DNA from: Arenibacter sp. F20364
GTDB taxonomy: Bacteria > Bacteroidota > Bacteroidia > Flavobacteriales > Flavobacteriaceae
Reading direction: 5' to 3'
Length of the DNA stretch: 64,000 nucleotides
NCBI RefSeq assembly: GCF_023015905.1
Contig: NZ_JALKBD010000008.1
Span: forward strand, 62,001-126,000
Part shown: positions 26,630 to 35,710 of the stretch, piece by piece
Position numbering within the stretch: the stretch's first letter is position 1
Layout of the letters: each line of letters opens with the position of its first letter
Made by a program: the position numbers and the translations under genes
Notes under the pieces: model-generated
Databases searched by the model: none
What the model saw: only the letters and a program-made list of their open reading frames with translations
What the model was told of the DNA's origin: nothing

Positions 26630-29602
26630 ATGAAGAAACTGAAATTTTTGATGTTTGCCTTTATGATAGGCACATCCATGACATCATGGGCACAGACAAC
26701 GGTTACCGGTACGGTGTCCGATGAACAGAATATACCCTTGCCCGGAGCTACAGTTCTTGAAAAAGGAACTAAAAATGGAACTACGACAGATTTTGAGGGA
26801 AATTTCACCCTACAAGTGTCGGATGAAAATGCAATTCTCGCCGTATCCTTTTTAGGGTATGCCTCCAAAGACATTCCTCTCAACGGTCAAAGTAATGTAA
26901 GTGTATCGTTAGAGGAAGATTCCTCCTTATTGGACGAAGTGGTCGTTGTGGGTTATGGGGTTCAAAAAAAGTCGGATGTAACCGGTGCTATTGGTTCTTT
27001 AAAGAGCGAAAGCTTTAATCAAGGTGTCGTTACCAACCCTGGGCAGCTATTACAAGGTAAGGTGTCGGGGGTTAATGTTACCTCTGTTAGTGGAGAACCT
27101 GGGGCGGCACAGAATATTATTATTCGTGGGGTAGGAAGTCTTAGATCCGGAACCACGCCACTTTTTGTTGTGGATGGGTTTGTTATCGACAACAGTCCTA
27201 CCGGGGTGGCCTCAAACCCGCTGAACTTTATCAACCCCCAAGACATTGCCTCGATCGATGTCCTAAAGGACGCATCCGCCGCGGCAATCTACGGGGCAAG
27301 GGCTGCCAATGGGGTAATTGCCATTACCACCAAAAGAGGGAAAACTGGGAAAACGGAAATGAATTTATCGGTATCCACGGCCATGTCATCCTTGGCGAAC
27401 GGAATGGATGTATTCACTGCTGATGAATTTAGGCAACAGGTGCCTGCAGTTGGGGGTACTTTAATTGACGGGGGCGCAAATACCAATTGGGAAGATGAAT
27501 TGACCAGAACGGGTATTTCAAAAAGGGTGAATCTCTCTATGAGCGGTAGTACAGGAGGTAAGTTCTCGTATTATGTATCCGGTGGTGTAGATGACCAAGA
27601 AGGTATATATAACAATAGTTATTTAAAAAGGTACTCAGGCAGGGTGAATTTGACCCAAAAGGCCCTGGATGGACGTTTGAATGTGGAATTCAACCTTACA
27701 GCAGCAAAGACTGTTAATGAAAGACCCAATATATCGGCAATCGTGACCGATATGTTGCAATTGAACCCCACCATTCCAGTGTTCACCAATGGTGAGCCAA
27801 CATTATTGGAAGAGCGGTTAAATCCGATTCAGCGCAATCGGCTGTACACAGATGAAGCCAACAACCATAGAATCTTGGCCAATATTGCGCCCTCTTTTGA
27901 GATTGTTGACGGTCTAACGTACAAAGTAAACTTGGGGGTAGATTATTCTGCAACAGATCGCGATATACAGAGCGAGCCTTTTGCTTTGTTGGAAGGGGAA
28001 GAATTTGGTGAGTTGGATTCCAGAACCATCACCAACAGCAATACTTTGGTGGAGAACACCTTAACCTATACTTTTAGCACAGGTGACCACAATGTGACCC
28101 TGCTGGCAGGGCACTCTTATCAAGAGACAATTTACAAACAGAAGCAGTTTGAATTGGAGGGATTTGCCCTCAATGGCATAGAGCCGAGATATCAAGACCA
28201 GATAAGTACTGAGGTGCGTCCCACGACCTTGACATCTGTGGCGTATAAAAATGAGCAACAATCATTTTTCGGCAGGATGAATTATGGGTATCAGGACAAA
28301 TATCTCTTAACGGCGACATTACGGGCGGATGGTTCTTCTAGATTTGGCGAAAACAACAAATATGGGTATTTCCCTTCAGTGGCATTGGGCTGGAATATTA
28401 GCAAGGAAGACTTTATGGCCGATAGCGAAGTGTTCAGCAATCTAAAATTAAGGGCAAGCTGGGGGCAAACTGGTAACCAGGACGGTATTCCAAGTAAGGT
28501 GAGTTTAGCCAGTTATGTGGACTCCAAGACCGAAAATGATACCTACCCCATTGGAGGAAATGAAGTGACCTTGGATGATTACCCCTTTGGAACGGTACCC
28601 GTGCGTACGGCATATCCAGACCTTAAATGGGAAGTTTCTACTCAAACCAATATTGGTTTGGATTTTGGGTTGTTCAAAAATCAGTTGACAGGTTCTTTGG
28701 ATTACTTCAATAAAGTTGCCAGTGATGTGGTACTATTTGCCAACAGGATAGACCCTATACAACCTACCGAAAAAATCTGGACCAATATTCCGGACATGGA
28801 AATTAAGAACACCGGGGTTGAATTTACCTTGGATTATAATGGAAGTTTCAGCGAGGATTTTACATATAATATTGGAGGGAACTTTGCATTCACTGATAAT
28901 AAGGTGGTCGACTCCCAATTTGAGGTGATAACCACAGGTGCGGCATCCGGAGCCGGCCAGACAGGTGCGACGATCAATGGTTACATTAATAATGAGCCCA
29001 TTGGTGCTTTCTACATGAAAGACTTTATTGGGATAGGTGCTGATGGATTGAACGAGTTCAGGGATGTTGTTCCCGATGGTGAATCTTTGGACAATGACAG
29101 GTATGCGGTCGGTAGTGCATTGCCCGATTTGATTTACGCCTTTTACATGAATTTAAATTACAAGAACTTTGATCTGGGATTAAATTTTAATGGGGTGTCC
29201 GGGAATAACATATATAACCACACCGCAATGTCGTTGTTTACCAGGGGGCAGCTCAGTAGAAACCTGAACACTACACCCTTTGCGGCCGAATTTCCCAATG
29301 AGAGCAATAGCAATTCCAATGAAGTATCTACAAGATACTTGGAAGATGGCAGTTATTTACGCTTAAACAATGCTACCTTGGGATATACCTTGAATCCACA
29401 AGATTTGGGATTAGGGGATTTAGTAAGCGGCATCCGTTTTAATATAACCGGACAAAACCTTTTCGTGTTAACCGATTATTCGGGCTTTGATCCAGAAGTA
29501 AATACCAATGCGGACATCGATGGTATTCAAACGTTCGGAATCGACCGTTTTACCTATCCTAGTCCGAGAACGATCCTGTTTGGCCTAAACGTATCCTTTT
29601 AA
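26630..29602 (+). CDS. SusC/RagA family TonB-dependent transporter (LacI/inositol locus)
   Basis: Outer-membrane importer of 990 residues. Signal peptide MKKLKFLMFAFMIGTSMTSWAQ, regulatory-like domain VTGTVSDEQNIPLPGATVLE, plug with DEVVVVGYGVQKKSDVTGAI, IIIRGVGSLRSGTTPLFVVDG and IDVLKDASAAAIYGARAANG, and a barrel ending in TILFGLNVSF. No STN domain, so control should be through transcription factors, here the LacI operator 99 to 81 bp upstream. Followed after 19 bp by its SusD partner. Because the same operator also precedes the inositol operon and a GH92 mannosidase, the cargo is predicted to contain inositol, mannose or both. Confidence 0.93.
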   Translation: MKKLKFLMFAFMIGTSMTSWAQTTVTGTVSDEQNIPLPGATVLEKGTKNGTTTDFEGNFTLQVSDENAILAVSFLGYASKDIPLNGQSNVSVSLEEDSSLLDEVVVVGYGVQKKSDVTGAIGSLKSESFNQGVVTNPGQLLQGKVSGVNVTSVSGEPGAAQNIIIRGVGSLRSGTTPLFVVDGFVIDNSPTGVASNPLNFINPQDIASIDVLKDASAAAIYGARAANGVIAITTKRGKTGKTEMNLSVSTAMSSLANGMDVFTADEFRQQVPAVGGTLIDGGANTNWEDELTRTGISKRVNLSMSGSTGGKFSYYVSGGVDDQEGIYNNSYLKRYSGRVNLTQKALDGRLNVEFNLTAAKTVNERPNISAIVTDMLQLNPTIPVFTNGEPTLLEERLNPIQRNRLYTDEANNHRILANIAPSFEIVDGLTYKVNLGVDYSATDRDIQSEPFALLEGEEFGELDSRTITNSNTLVENTLTYTFSTGDHNVTLLAGHSYQETIYKQKQFELEGFALNGIEPRYQDQISTEVRPTTLTSVAYKNEQQSFFGRMNYGYQDKYLLTATLRADGSSRFGENNKYGYFPSVALGWNISKEDFMADSEVFSNLKLRASWGQTGNQDGIPSKVSLASYVDSKTENDTYPIGGNEVTLDDYPFGTVPVRTAYPDLKWEVSTQTNIGLDFGLFKNQLTGSLDYFNKVASDVVLFANRIDPIQPTEKIWTNIPDMEIKNTGVEFTLDYNGSFSEDFTYNIGGNFAFTDNKVVDSQFEVITTGAASGAGQTGATINGYINNEPIGAFYMKDFIGIGADGLNEFRDVVPDGESLDNDRYAVGSALPDLIYAFYMNLNYKNFDLGLNFNGVSGNNIYNHTAMSLFTRGQLSRNLNTTPFAAEFPNESNSNSNEVSTRYLEDGSYLRLNNATLGYTLNPQDLGLGDLVSGIRFNITGQNLFVLTDYSGFDPEVNTNADIDGIQTFGIDRFTYPSPRTILFGLNVSF

Positions 29603-29621
29603 TCAAAAAATTCTGTCAAAA

Positions 29622-31364
29622 ATGAAAAATAGATTTTTAAATATAGCACTAGTGGTCTGTGCGTTGTTTAACTTTAACTGTACGGACCTGGAAGAAGAAA
29701 GACTGGATGAAGCTGAATTTGGAGGCCAGTCAGAAACCGTTAGCGGTGCCATTGCACCAGCTTATGGATTTGTTTCCTGGGTATGGAGGCATACTAATTA
29801 TTATGGATTACAACTTATCGCCTCCGATGAGGCAATACTACCTTTTCGAGGGGGAACCGACTGGTTTGACGGAGGTAAGTTCATAGCCACGCACCAGCAT
29901 ACCATCACCCCGACGAACGATTTGGTTGGTGCTGGTTGGAACCAGCTTACGACCAATATCTCCAGAACATTGTCGGCCATTGAAGTGCTGACTCCGTTGG
30001 CAGATGAGGGGAACGCCGAGGCTGCCGAGGCATTGTATGAAATGAAGGCCTTACGGGCATATTTGAATATGTTGATGTTGGATAGTTGGGGCCTTGTGCT
30101 TAAGAAGGAATCATCGGACCAGCTTTCAGAAGTGCTCCGGCGCGAAGAAGCCATTGATTATATTGAAAGTGAGCTGCTATCTGTCGTGGATGTCATCAAT
30201 TCCAGCAGAGGCCCCGGTAGGATAACCCAAGCTGCAGTATGGGGCTTTCTGGCAAGGTTGTACCTAAATGCCGCTGTTTATCGTGACCCCTATGGTACGC
30301 CGAACTTTACTCAGGAAGATATGAGCTTGGTTATACAGTATACGGACAACATCATCAATTCCGCTGCGTTCTCCTTGTCTCCAGAATATTTTGAACTGTT
30401 CAACGACGACAACAATAGCAATCCAGAGCTTATATTTGCTTTGGACCAACGTGGTGTGCTAAATAGGGAGCATAGCCGATGGGCATATTGGTCTATCGCA
30501 GGATCCTTGTTTCCAAGACCTGAATTTCCTAGTGCCGATGGTACCGACGGACCCGCAGTTACCTCAGACTTTTATCAAACATGGGTAGATGCCTACGGGG
30601 AAGTGGATCCTGCTGATGCAGATGCACGGTTCTATCAAAAGAATACCATTGTTCCTGATGCTCAGCTGATAGACTTTGAAGGTCGTGAGCAAGTGCTCGC
30701 TACCGAAACGGAAAACAGTTATTACTGTGTAGAGCCGAACGAATTTGAGATAGACCGTGGAATTCTACGCGGCACCTTGTGGGGGCCTAGAAAAGGAGAT
30801 GATGGCGCATTTTTGACCTGTGATACCGGAGTTAGAATTTACCCGGTTAAAAACAGACGGGGAAATGGGCCTGAATATGTAAGCCATACCCTAGACGTTG
30901 ACTTTACCAATGAAGGTTCCTTGCATCATACAGGATTCAGATGCTCCAAGTACCAGTTTAGCCGTACTTCGCCAAACGGTAACAATTTTAGTAGCGTGGA
31001 TCTAGTGTTGATGCGTTTGGCAGAGGTGTATTTGATGAGGGCGGAAGCCAAATTAAGAAGCGATGATGCAGGTGGTGCGCTTGTTGATGTAAATACACTA
31101 AGAGCCTCAAGAACCGCCCGCCCAGATCAAACTCCAGAGGCATTGGAAGCGATTGATTTGGACATAATGTTCCGCGAGCGGGGCTTTGAACTCTACTGGG
31201 AAGGCTTTAGACGTGGAGACCAAATTAGATTTGGAAAATACGAAGATTCTTGGACCGAGAAGACCGATACGGATGTAAATCACAGATTATTCCCTATTCC
31301 GCAAAGTGCAGTCGATGCCGCATCGGGTATTGATGGTTTTTTAGAGCAGAATCAAGGTTATTAA
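29622..31364 (+). CDS. SusD/RagB family outer-membrane lipoprotein (LacI/inositol locus)
   Basis: Ligand-binding lipoprotein of 580 residues paired with the preceding SusC. Signal peptide with lipobox ending at Cys20 (ALFNFNC). The SusD core is recognisable in AAEALYEMKALRAYLNMLMLDSWGLV, ITQAAVWGFLARLYLNAAVY, and the RagB C-terminus in VDLVLMRLAEVYLMRAEAKLRS and MFRERGFELYWEGFRRGDQIRFG. It is somewhat longer than most SusD proteins (about 500-550), with extra loops around residues 290-420. A strong terminator 25 bp downstream closes the susCD transcript before the lacI gene. Confidence 0.92.
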   Translation: MKNRFLNIALVVCALFNFNCTDLEEERLDEAEFGGQSETVSGAIAPAYGFVSWVWRHTNYYGLQLIASDEAILPFRGGTDWFDGGKFIATHQHTITPTNDLVGAGWNQLTTNISRTLSAIEVLTPLADEGNAEAAEALYEMKALRAYLNMLMLDSWGLVLKKESSDQLSEVLRREEAIDYIESELLSVVDVINSSRGPGRITQAAVWGFLARLYLNAAVYRDPYGTPNFTQEDMSLVIQYTDNIINSAAFSLSPEYFELFNDDNNSNPELIFALDQRGVLNREHSRWAYWSIAGSLFPRPEFPSADGTDGPAVTSDFYQTWVDAYGEVDPADADARFYQKNTIVPDAQLIDFEGREQVLATETENSYYCVEPNEFEIDRGILRGTLWGPRKGDDGAFLTCDTGVRIYPVKNRRGNGPEYVSHTLDVDFTNEGSLHHTGFRCSKYQFSRTSPNGNNFSSVDLVLMRLAEVYLMRAEAKLRSDDAGGALVDVNTLRASRTARPDQTPEALEAIDLDIMFRERGFELYWEGFRRGDQIRFGKYEDSWTEKTDTDVNHRLFPIPQSAVDAASGIDGFLEQNQGY

Positions 31365-31389
31365 CAATTAGCTTGAATTAATTTTAGAT

Positions 31390-31416
31390 AAAGGCGGACG
31401 AAAAATGTCCGCCTTT
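31390..31416 (+). terminator. Strong intrinsic terminator after susD (inositol locus)
   Basis: AAAGGCGGAC and GTCCGCCTTT form a perfect 10-bp stem around a 7-nt loop, and the T-rich tail TTTATTCTTTA follows. It separates susCD from lacI. Confidence 0.85.
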
Positions 31417-31683
31417 ATTCTTTAGGGGATGGTATGGTTTCTTAAAATTCATGAAAAATTAGCCGCTAACATTCTAATCATTAGAAGGTGCTTCCAATTA
31501 TCCTGTAGCATTATTCTCCAAGAGTTTGCCTTTAGGATTGCATTAAGAATTTTTGTTGTATTTTGTCTTGAATGTTCAATTCCATAATTTGTACTTATTA
31601 TAATTGGTGCGGTCTACAGAGCTGCATTTTATTATCAATGTGAATATGATTAGGCAAGTAAGGATAGTAAATAGAGACTTTTT

Positions 31684-32709
31684 ATGAAGAAGGGCCGCGT
31701 TACCATTAAGGACATTGCACGAGAGCTCAACATTGCTCCTTCTACCGTTTCTAGGGCATTGAACGACCACCCAGCAATAAAAAAGGAGACCAAGGTTGCC
31801 GTTAAGGCACTGGCGGAAGCATTGGATTATCAACCTAATCTACTGGCCTTGAACCTACTGCAGAAAAAATCCAATACCATTGGGGTTATTGTGCCTGAAA
31901 TTACGGGCCATTTTTTTTCAGCAATAATTACCGGGATACAGGATGTAATCGTTAATTCCGAGTACAATATCATGATTTGTCTATCCAATGAGTCTTACGA
32001 AGAGGAGATGACTATTGTAAAAAGACTGTCCAAGATTCAGATAGATGGGGTCTTGGTGTCGCCATCATCCGAGACAAAAAATTTTGACCATTTTCGGAGG
32101 CTTCAAAAAAGTGGTATCCCCGTGGTGGTTTTTGATAGGGACTGCCCGGGACTGGAGGCCGATAAGGTCTTGGTGGACGATTATTTTGGAGCGCTTCAGG
32201 CTGTAGAATATTTAATTGGAACGGGTTGCAAAAACATCGCACACTTAGGAGGCCCCCTAAACTTGAGCACCACAGACCACAGGCTTCAGGGTTATTTGGA
32301 CGCTCTTAAGAAAAACAAGATAGCTGTAAATGAAGAATACATAGTTCACGTTCCCGGGTTTTCCAATAAGGACGGAATAAAGCCTACCAAAAAGTTATTG
32401 GGACTCAGAAAACGTCCGGACGCTATTTTCGCCTACAACGACAATATCGCCATTTCTGCCATGCACATTGCCAAAAAAATAGGTTTGAATATTCCTGGGG
32501 AAATCTCCATTGTAGGATTTGATGATGAACCGCATTCCAATTATATAACCCCTTCCTTATCTACTGTTTGGCAACCTGTTTATAGCATGGGAATGCTATC
32601 CGCAAGAATTTTATTAAGTCATTTGAACGACAAGGATGCCGATCTGAAATTTCGAAGAGAAGTCTTTAAGCCAGAACTTGTTATACGGGCTTCATCCAAA
32701 GGAAATTAA
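31684..32709 (+). CDS. LacI-family transcriptional regulator
   Basis: 341-residue LacI/PurR regulator. Residues 4-50 are the helix-turn-helix and hinge (VTIKDIARELNIAPSTVSRALN, then YQPNLLALNLLQKKS). Residues 60-335 are the periplasmic-binding-protein-like effector domain (TIGVIVPEITGHFFSAIITG, GIPVVVFDRD, DAIFAYNDNIAISAMHIAKK, ISIVGFDDEPHSNYITPSLSTV). It lies between susCD and the inositol operon. The 18-bp palindrome TATGCAAA-CC-TTTGCATA occurs before all three units it would control, including one 33 bp after its own stop. Most members respond to sugars; an inositol pathway intermediate or a mannosyl-inositol is a natural candidate. Whether it represses or activates cannot be read. Confidence 0.92.
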   Translation: MKKGRVTIKDIARELNIAPSTVSRALNDHPAIKKETKVAVKALAEALDYQPNLLALNLLQKKSNTIGVIVPEITGHFFSAIITGIQDVIVNSEYNIMICLSNESYEEEMTIVKRLSKIQIDGVLVSPSSETKNFDHFRRLQKSGIPVVVFDRDCPGLEADKVLVDDYFGALQAVEYLIGTGCKNIAHLGGPLNLSTTDHRLQGYLDALKKNKIAVNEEYIVHVPGFSNKDGIKPTKKLLGLRKRPDAIFAYNDNIAISAMHIAKKIGLNIPGEISIVGFDDEPHSNYITPSLSTVWQPVYSMGMLSARILLSHLNDKDADLKFRREVFKPELVIRASSKGN

Positions 32710-32741
32710 GTGCCTCGCCAAAGCTGGGATAATTCTACCCC

Positions 32742-32759
32742 TATGCAAACCTTTGCATA
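32742..32759. promoter_or_regulatory. LacI-type operator 2, upstream of the iol operon
   Basis: TATGCAAA-CC-TTTGCATA is a perfect palindrome of 8-bp arms around CC, and flanking C and G extend it to 20 bp. It ends 91 bp before the first iol gene. Confidence 0.8.
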
Positions 32760-32764
32760 GACAT

Positions 32765-32791
32765 TTGATGTTGAATTCTTCGAAACATCAA
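32765..32791 (+). terminator. Hairpin between lacI and iol operon (terminator of lacI or leader element)
   Basis: TTGATGTT (32765-32772) pairs perfectly with AACATCAA (32784-32791) around an 11-nt loop; an AT-rich tail with scattered T follows. It begins 5 bp after operator 2, so it could end the lacI transcript or form the start of the iol leader RNA. Confidence 0.45.
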
Positions 32792-32850
32792 TTATTTATT
32801 GTTATTTGTATAAAAGTTTAAGACAATAAATAATAATATCAAAATTTTGC

Positions 32851-33792
32851 ATGAAAGTATCGCCCAAGATATTTTTTGACCATTGCTATGGCAAATATGC
32901 CATTCCAGCAGTCAATGTTTTTACCATGGAACAGGTCCTCGGACTTTTTAGCTCTGGAGAAAGGGCCAATGCCCCATTTATGGTGCAAATTACACCTGCT
33001 GCAAGGAATTATGCCCATCCCGAAATGCTCATATCCATGATCAACGCGGCGTCCAAAATATATTCCAAAGCGGTGTACTCGGTTCACCTGGATCATGGAA
33101 ATGAGGATCATGCTTTTAATGCGATAAAGTCCAACGACTATGACTCCATTATGATCGATGCGTCGCACGACAGCTTTAATGAAAACGTAAAAAGAACGAA
33201 AGCCGTTGTGCAGGAGGCACATAAAAGGAACATCGTCGTGGAAGCAGAACTAGGGGTGTTAAGCGGAGTTGAGGATGATCTGACTATAGATGAGAAGCAC
33301 GCCAAATATACCCAGCCGTCCGAAGTGCATGAGTTTGTTGAGCTAACAGGCTGCGATAGTTTGGCCGTAGCGGTAGGTACTAGTCATGGGGCCTATAAAT
33401 TTTCTGGGGGAGCTGGAATTCAGTTTAAAATATTGGAGGAAATTCAACAAAGATTGCCTAAATTTCCTATAGTGTTACACGGCGGATCTGCCGTTAATTT
33501 GGAAGAAATAAACCGCATTAATCAGGCGGGAGGGCAGTTGGACAAAGGTGCTTCAGGGGTTTCACCCGAGGGGATTGTAAAATCTATCGCCTATGGAGTG
33601 TGCAAGATCAACATAGCCACGGATACAAGACTTTTATGGGCAAGGGTTCATAGGGAATTCTTTAGGGATACTCCCGAGCTTTTCGACCCTGTAATTCCCG
33701 GGAAGGCCTATATCGGGGAATACGAGAAATTCATGCTGGAAAAATTCGATCTATTGGGGGCCACGGGGAAAGTAAGCGACATGAAATTTTAA
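32851..33792 (+). CDS. iolJ: Class II aldolase, probable 2-deoxy-5-keto-gluconate-6-phosphate aldolase
   Basis: Zinc-dependent class II ketose-bisphosphate aldolase of 313 residues. SVHLDHG (near residue 75-81) carries the catalytic Asp and a zinc His, EAELG (near 132) a metal-site Glu, GTSHGAYKF and VLHGGSAV further zinc and phosphate contacts, and VCKINIATD the phosphate-binding strand. As the first gene of an operon with iolB, C, D, A, E and G it is best read as IolJ, which splits DKG-6-phosphate into dihydroxyacetone phosphate and malonate semialdehyde. Fructose-bisphosphate aldolases share these motifs, so the substrate call depends on context. The LacI operator lies 91 bp upstream. Confidence 0.82.
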   Translation: MKVSPKIFFDHCYGKYAIPAVNVFTMEQVLGLFSSGERANAPFMVQITPAARNYAHPEMLISMINAASKIYSKAVYSVHLDHGNEDHAFNAIKSNDYDSIMIDASHDSFNENVKRTKAVVQEAHKRNIVVEAELGVLSGVEDDLTIDEKHAKYTQPSEVHEFVELTGCDSLAVAVGTSHGAYKFSGGAGIQFKILEEIQQRLPKFPIVLHGGSAVNLEEINRINQAGGQLDKGASGVSPEGIVKSIAYGVCKINIATDTRLLWARVHREFFRDTPELFDPVIPGKAYIGEYEKFMLEKFDLLGATGKVSDMKF

Positions 33793-33803
33793 GATAAAAA
33801 AAT

Positions 33804-34679
33804 ATGGAACATAATTCACATTTGCAGATCAAACCAAAATCAAAAACAGGAATTTATCATCAGATTACCCCCGCATCCGCCAATTGGGAATATCTCAATT
33901 TTGAGGCTAGGCTAATGGCCAAGGGCGAAACTTGGCAACACAACACCGAGGATAACGAAATGGTGATAGTGCTTTTGAGCGGGAATTTTAAAGTGGAAAG
34001 TGATAAGGGAAACTGGGAAACAAAAAATGGCAGGAAGGATGTTTTTAGTGGCGTAGCCCATACCCTTTATTTATCACGTAACAGTACGTTTACACTAACA
34101 GCTATGAGCGATACTTTGGACATAGGGTACGGTTGGTGTAAGGTTGAGGAAGATTTTCCGGCAAAATTCGTAACGCCAGAGGATACCCCCGTAGTAATTT
34201 TTGGAGGTGATAATGCCACGCGGCAGTTCAATGATCTGGTACCTCCAGGTTTTGGATGTAGCAAAATAGTGGTCCGTGAAGTATATACCCCTTCCGGTAA
34301 TTGGAGTTCCTTTCCTGCCCATAAACATGATGAGCGCATTGTGGATGCAAAAGGGACTGTTTTGGAACCCATACAGGAGGAGACTTATTTCTATAAGTTC
34401 CAAAAACCGGAGGCTTACGCCATACAACAAGTCTACACCAAAGACAGGTCGCTGGACGAAATAGTTAGGCCCAGACATAATGACGTGGTGTTGATACCCA
34501 AAGGTTTCCATCCTGTGGTGGCGGAGCATGGTTTTCATTGTTATTATCTTAATTTCCTGGCCGGTACGGATCAGTGCCTTGCCAATACCACCGACCCTGA
34601 TCATGAATGGATTTACGATTCTTGGACCTCCAAGGACAAAAGATTGCCGTTGGTAACGGCGGAAATGAATAAACAATAA
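33804..34679 (+). CDS. iolB: 5-deoxy-glucuronate isomerase
   Basis: Cupin-type isomerase converting 5-deoxy-glucuronate to 2-deoxy-5-keto-gluconate. 291 residues, slightly longer than Bacillus IolB. Two cupin halves are visible; the metal-binding motif is in SFPAHKHDE (near 172-180) with EETYFYKF (near 199-206) and PKGFHPVVAEHGFHCYYLNFLAG near the C-terminus, all conserved in IolB. Eleven bp after iolJ, and the next gene begins at the end of this one, so it is tightly operonic. There is no signal peptide. Confidence 0.92.
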   Translation: MEHNSHLQIKPKSKTGIYHQITPASANWEYLNFEARLMAKGETWQHNTEDNEMVIVLLSGNFKVESDKGNWETKNGRKDVFSGVAHTLYLSRNSTFTLTAMSDTLDIGYGWCKVEEDFPAKFVTPEDTPVVIFGGDNATRQFNDLVPPGFGCSKIVVREVYTPSGNWSSFPAHKHDERIVDAKGTVLEPIQEETYFYKFQKPEAYAIQQVYTKDRSLDEIVRPRHNDVVLIPKGFHPVVAEHGFHCYYLNFLAGTDQCLANTTDPDHEWIYDSWTSKDKRLPLVTAEMNKQ

Positions 34680-34685
34680 TTGGAA

Positions 34686-35699
34686 ATGAGCGATAAAAAA
34701 TTTGATGTAATTACGTTTGGAAGGTCTAGTATTGATCTTTATTCACAGAATATTGGTTCGCCATTTAATGATATTAAAGGGTTCGATGCCTTTGTGGGAG
34801 GGTCTCCGTTAAATATAGCCGTGGGCTGTGCAAGATTGGGGGTAAATGCCAGTCTGTTGACAGCGGTAGGGAACGACAAAGTGGGAGAGTTTATCCTGAA
34901 TTTCTTGAACGGGGAAGGGGTCAATACCCACTGTATCCCTGTGAAGAACGGGGCTAGAAGTAGTGCAGTTGTTCTGGGAATTGAACCTCCGGATAAATTT
35001 CCCTTGGTTTATTATAGGGACAATGCAGCGGATAGTCAAGTGGATATTGATGATGTTGACAAGGCCAATATTCCGGACTATAAAATATTATTGATCAACG
35101 GTACCGCATTAAATATAGAACCTACCAGAAGTGCTACTTTTTATGCCACCGAAATAGCCAATAGGTCTAATGTTGATGTGGTGCTCGATTTGGATTTTAG
35201 GGCGGACCAATGGCATGATTACAGGGCGTTTGGACTTACGGTCAGGGCTGTACTTCCTAGAGTGAAAATGGCTATTGGTACGGAAGAGGAAATTATTGCC
35301 GCCACCCTAATAGATTCCTCCCAGGTAACCATAAAGGAACAACAGATATCCGCCCCCGAAATAATAGGGGATATAGATGAATCCATTGCACAATTATTGT
35401 CTTCCGGAATAGAGACCCTAATTGTTAAACGTGGGGAGAAAGGTGCCAGCATTTACCAAAAGGATGGTTCCAGAGAGGATGTTCCCGGATTTCCAGTAAC
35501 AGTTTTAAATGTACTTGGAGCCGGAGATGCCTTCGCCAGCGGGTTTTTATATGGTGTCCTTCAAGGTTGGGATTTAAAGAAGGCTTGTAGAATGGGCAAT
35601 GCCAGTGGAGCTCAAGTAGTGACGAAAAAGGGCTGTGCCAACTTCATGCCTACTCTGGAAGAATCCATGGACTTTATAAAACAAAAGGGCGGATTTTAA
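34686..35699 (+). CDS. iolC: 5-dehydro-2-deoxygluconokinase
   Basis: PfkB-family kinase phosphorylating 2-deoxy-5-keto-gluconate. N-terminal FDVITFGRSSIDLYSQNIG and FVGGSPLNIAVGCARLG are the sugar-binding start; the C-terminal signature VLNVLGAGDAFASGFLYG holds the catalytic Asp and anion hole. 337 residues from ATG 34686; a TTG two codons earlier abuts the iolB stop, but ATG is preferred. RSSIDLY and the RADQWHDYRAFG stretch are specific to IolC rather than ribokinase. It lacks the C-terminal DUF2090 domain found fused in some proteobacterial IolC proteins. Confidence 0.92.
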   Translation: MSDKKFDVITFGRSSIDLYSQNIGSPFNDIKGFDAFVGGSPLNIAVGCARLGVNASLLTAVGNDKVGEFILNFLNGEGVNTHCIPVKNGARSSAVVLGIEPPDKFPLVYYRDNAADSQVDIDDVDKANIPDYKILLINGTALNIEPTRSATFYATEIANRSNVDVVLDLDFRADQWHDYRAFGLTVRAVLPRVKMAIGTEEEIIAATLIDSSQVTIKEQQISAPEIIGDIDESIAQLLSSGIETLIVKRGEKGASIYQKDGSREDVPGFPVTVLNVLGAGDAFASGFLYGVLQGWDLKKACRMGNASGAQVVTKKGCANFMPTLEESMDFIKQKGGF

Positions 35700-35710
35700 T
35701 TCTAAAAGAG

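Noticed and set aside
34095-34676. 193-codon minus-strand open frame
   Set aside because: Antisense to iolB over most of its length; composition is rich in His, Ile, Tyr and Gly in no familiar pattern, so a shadow of iolB.
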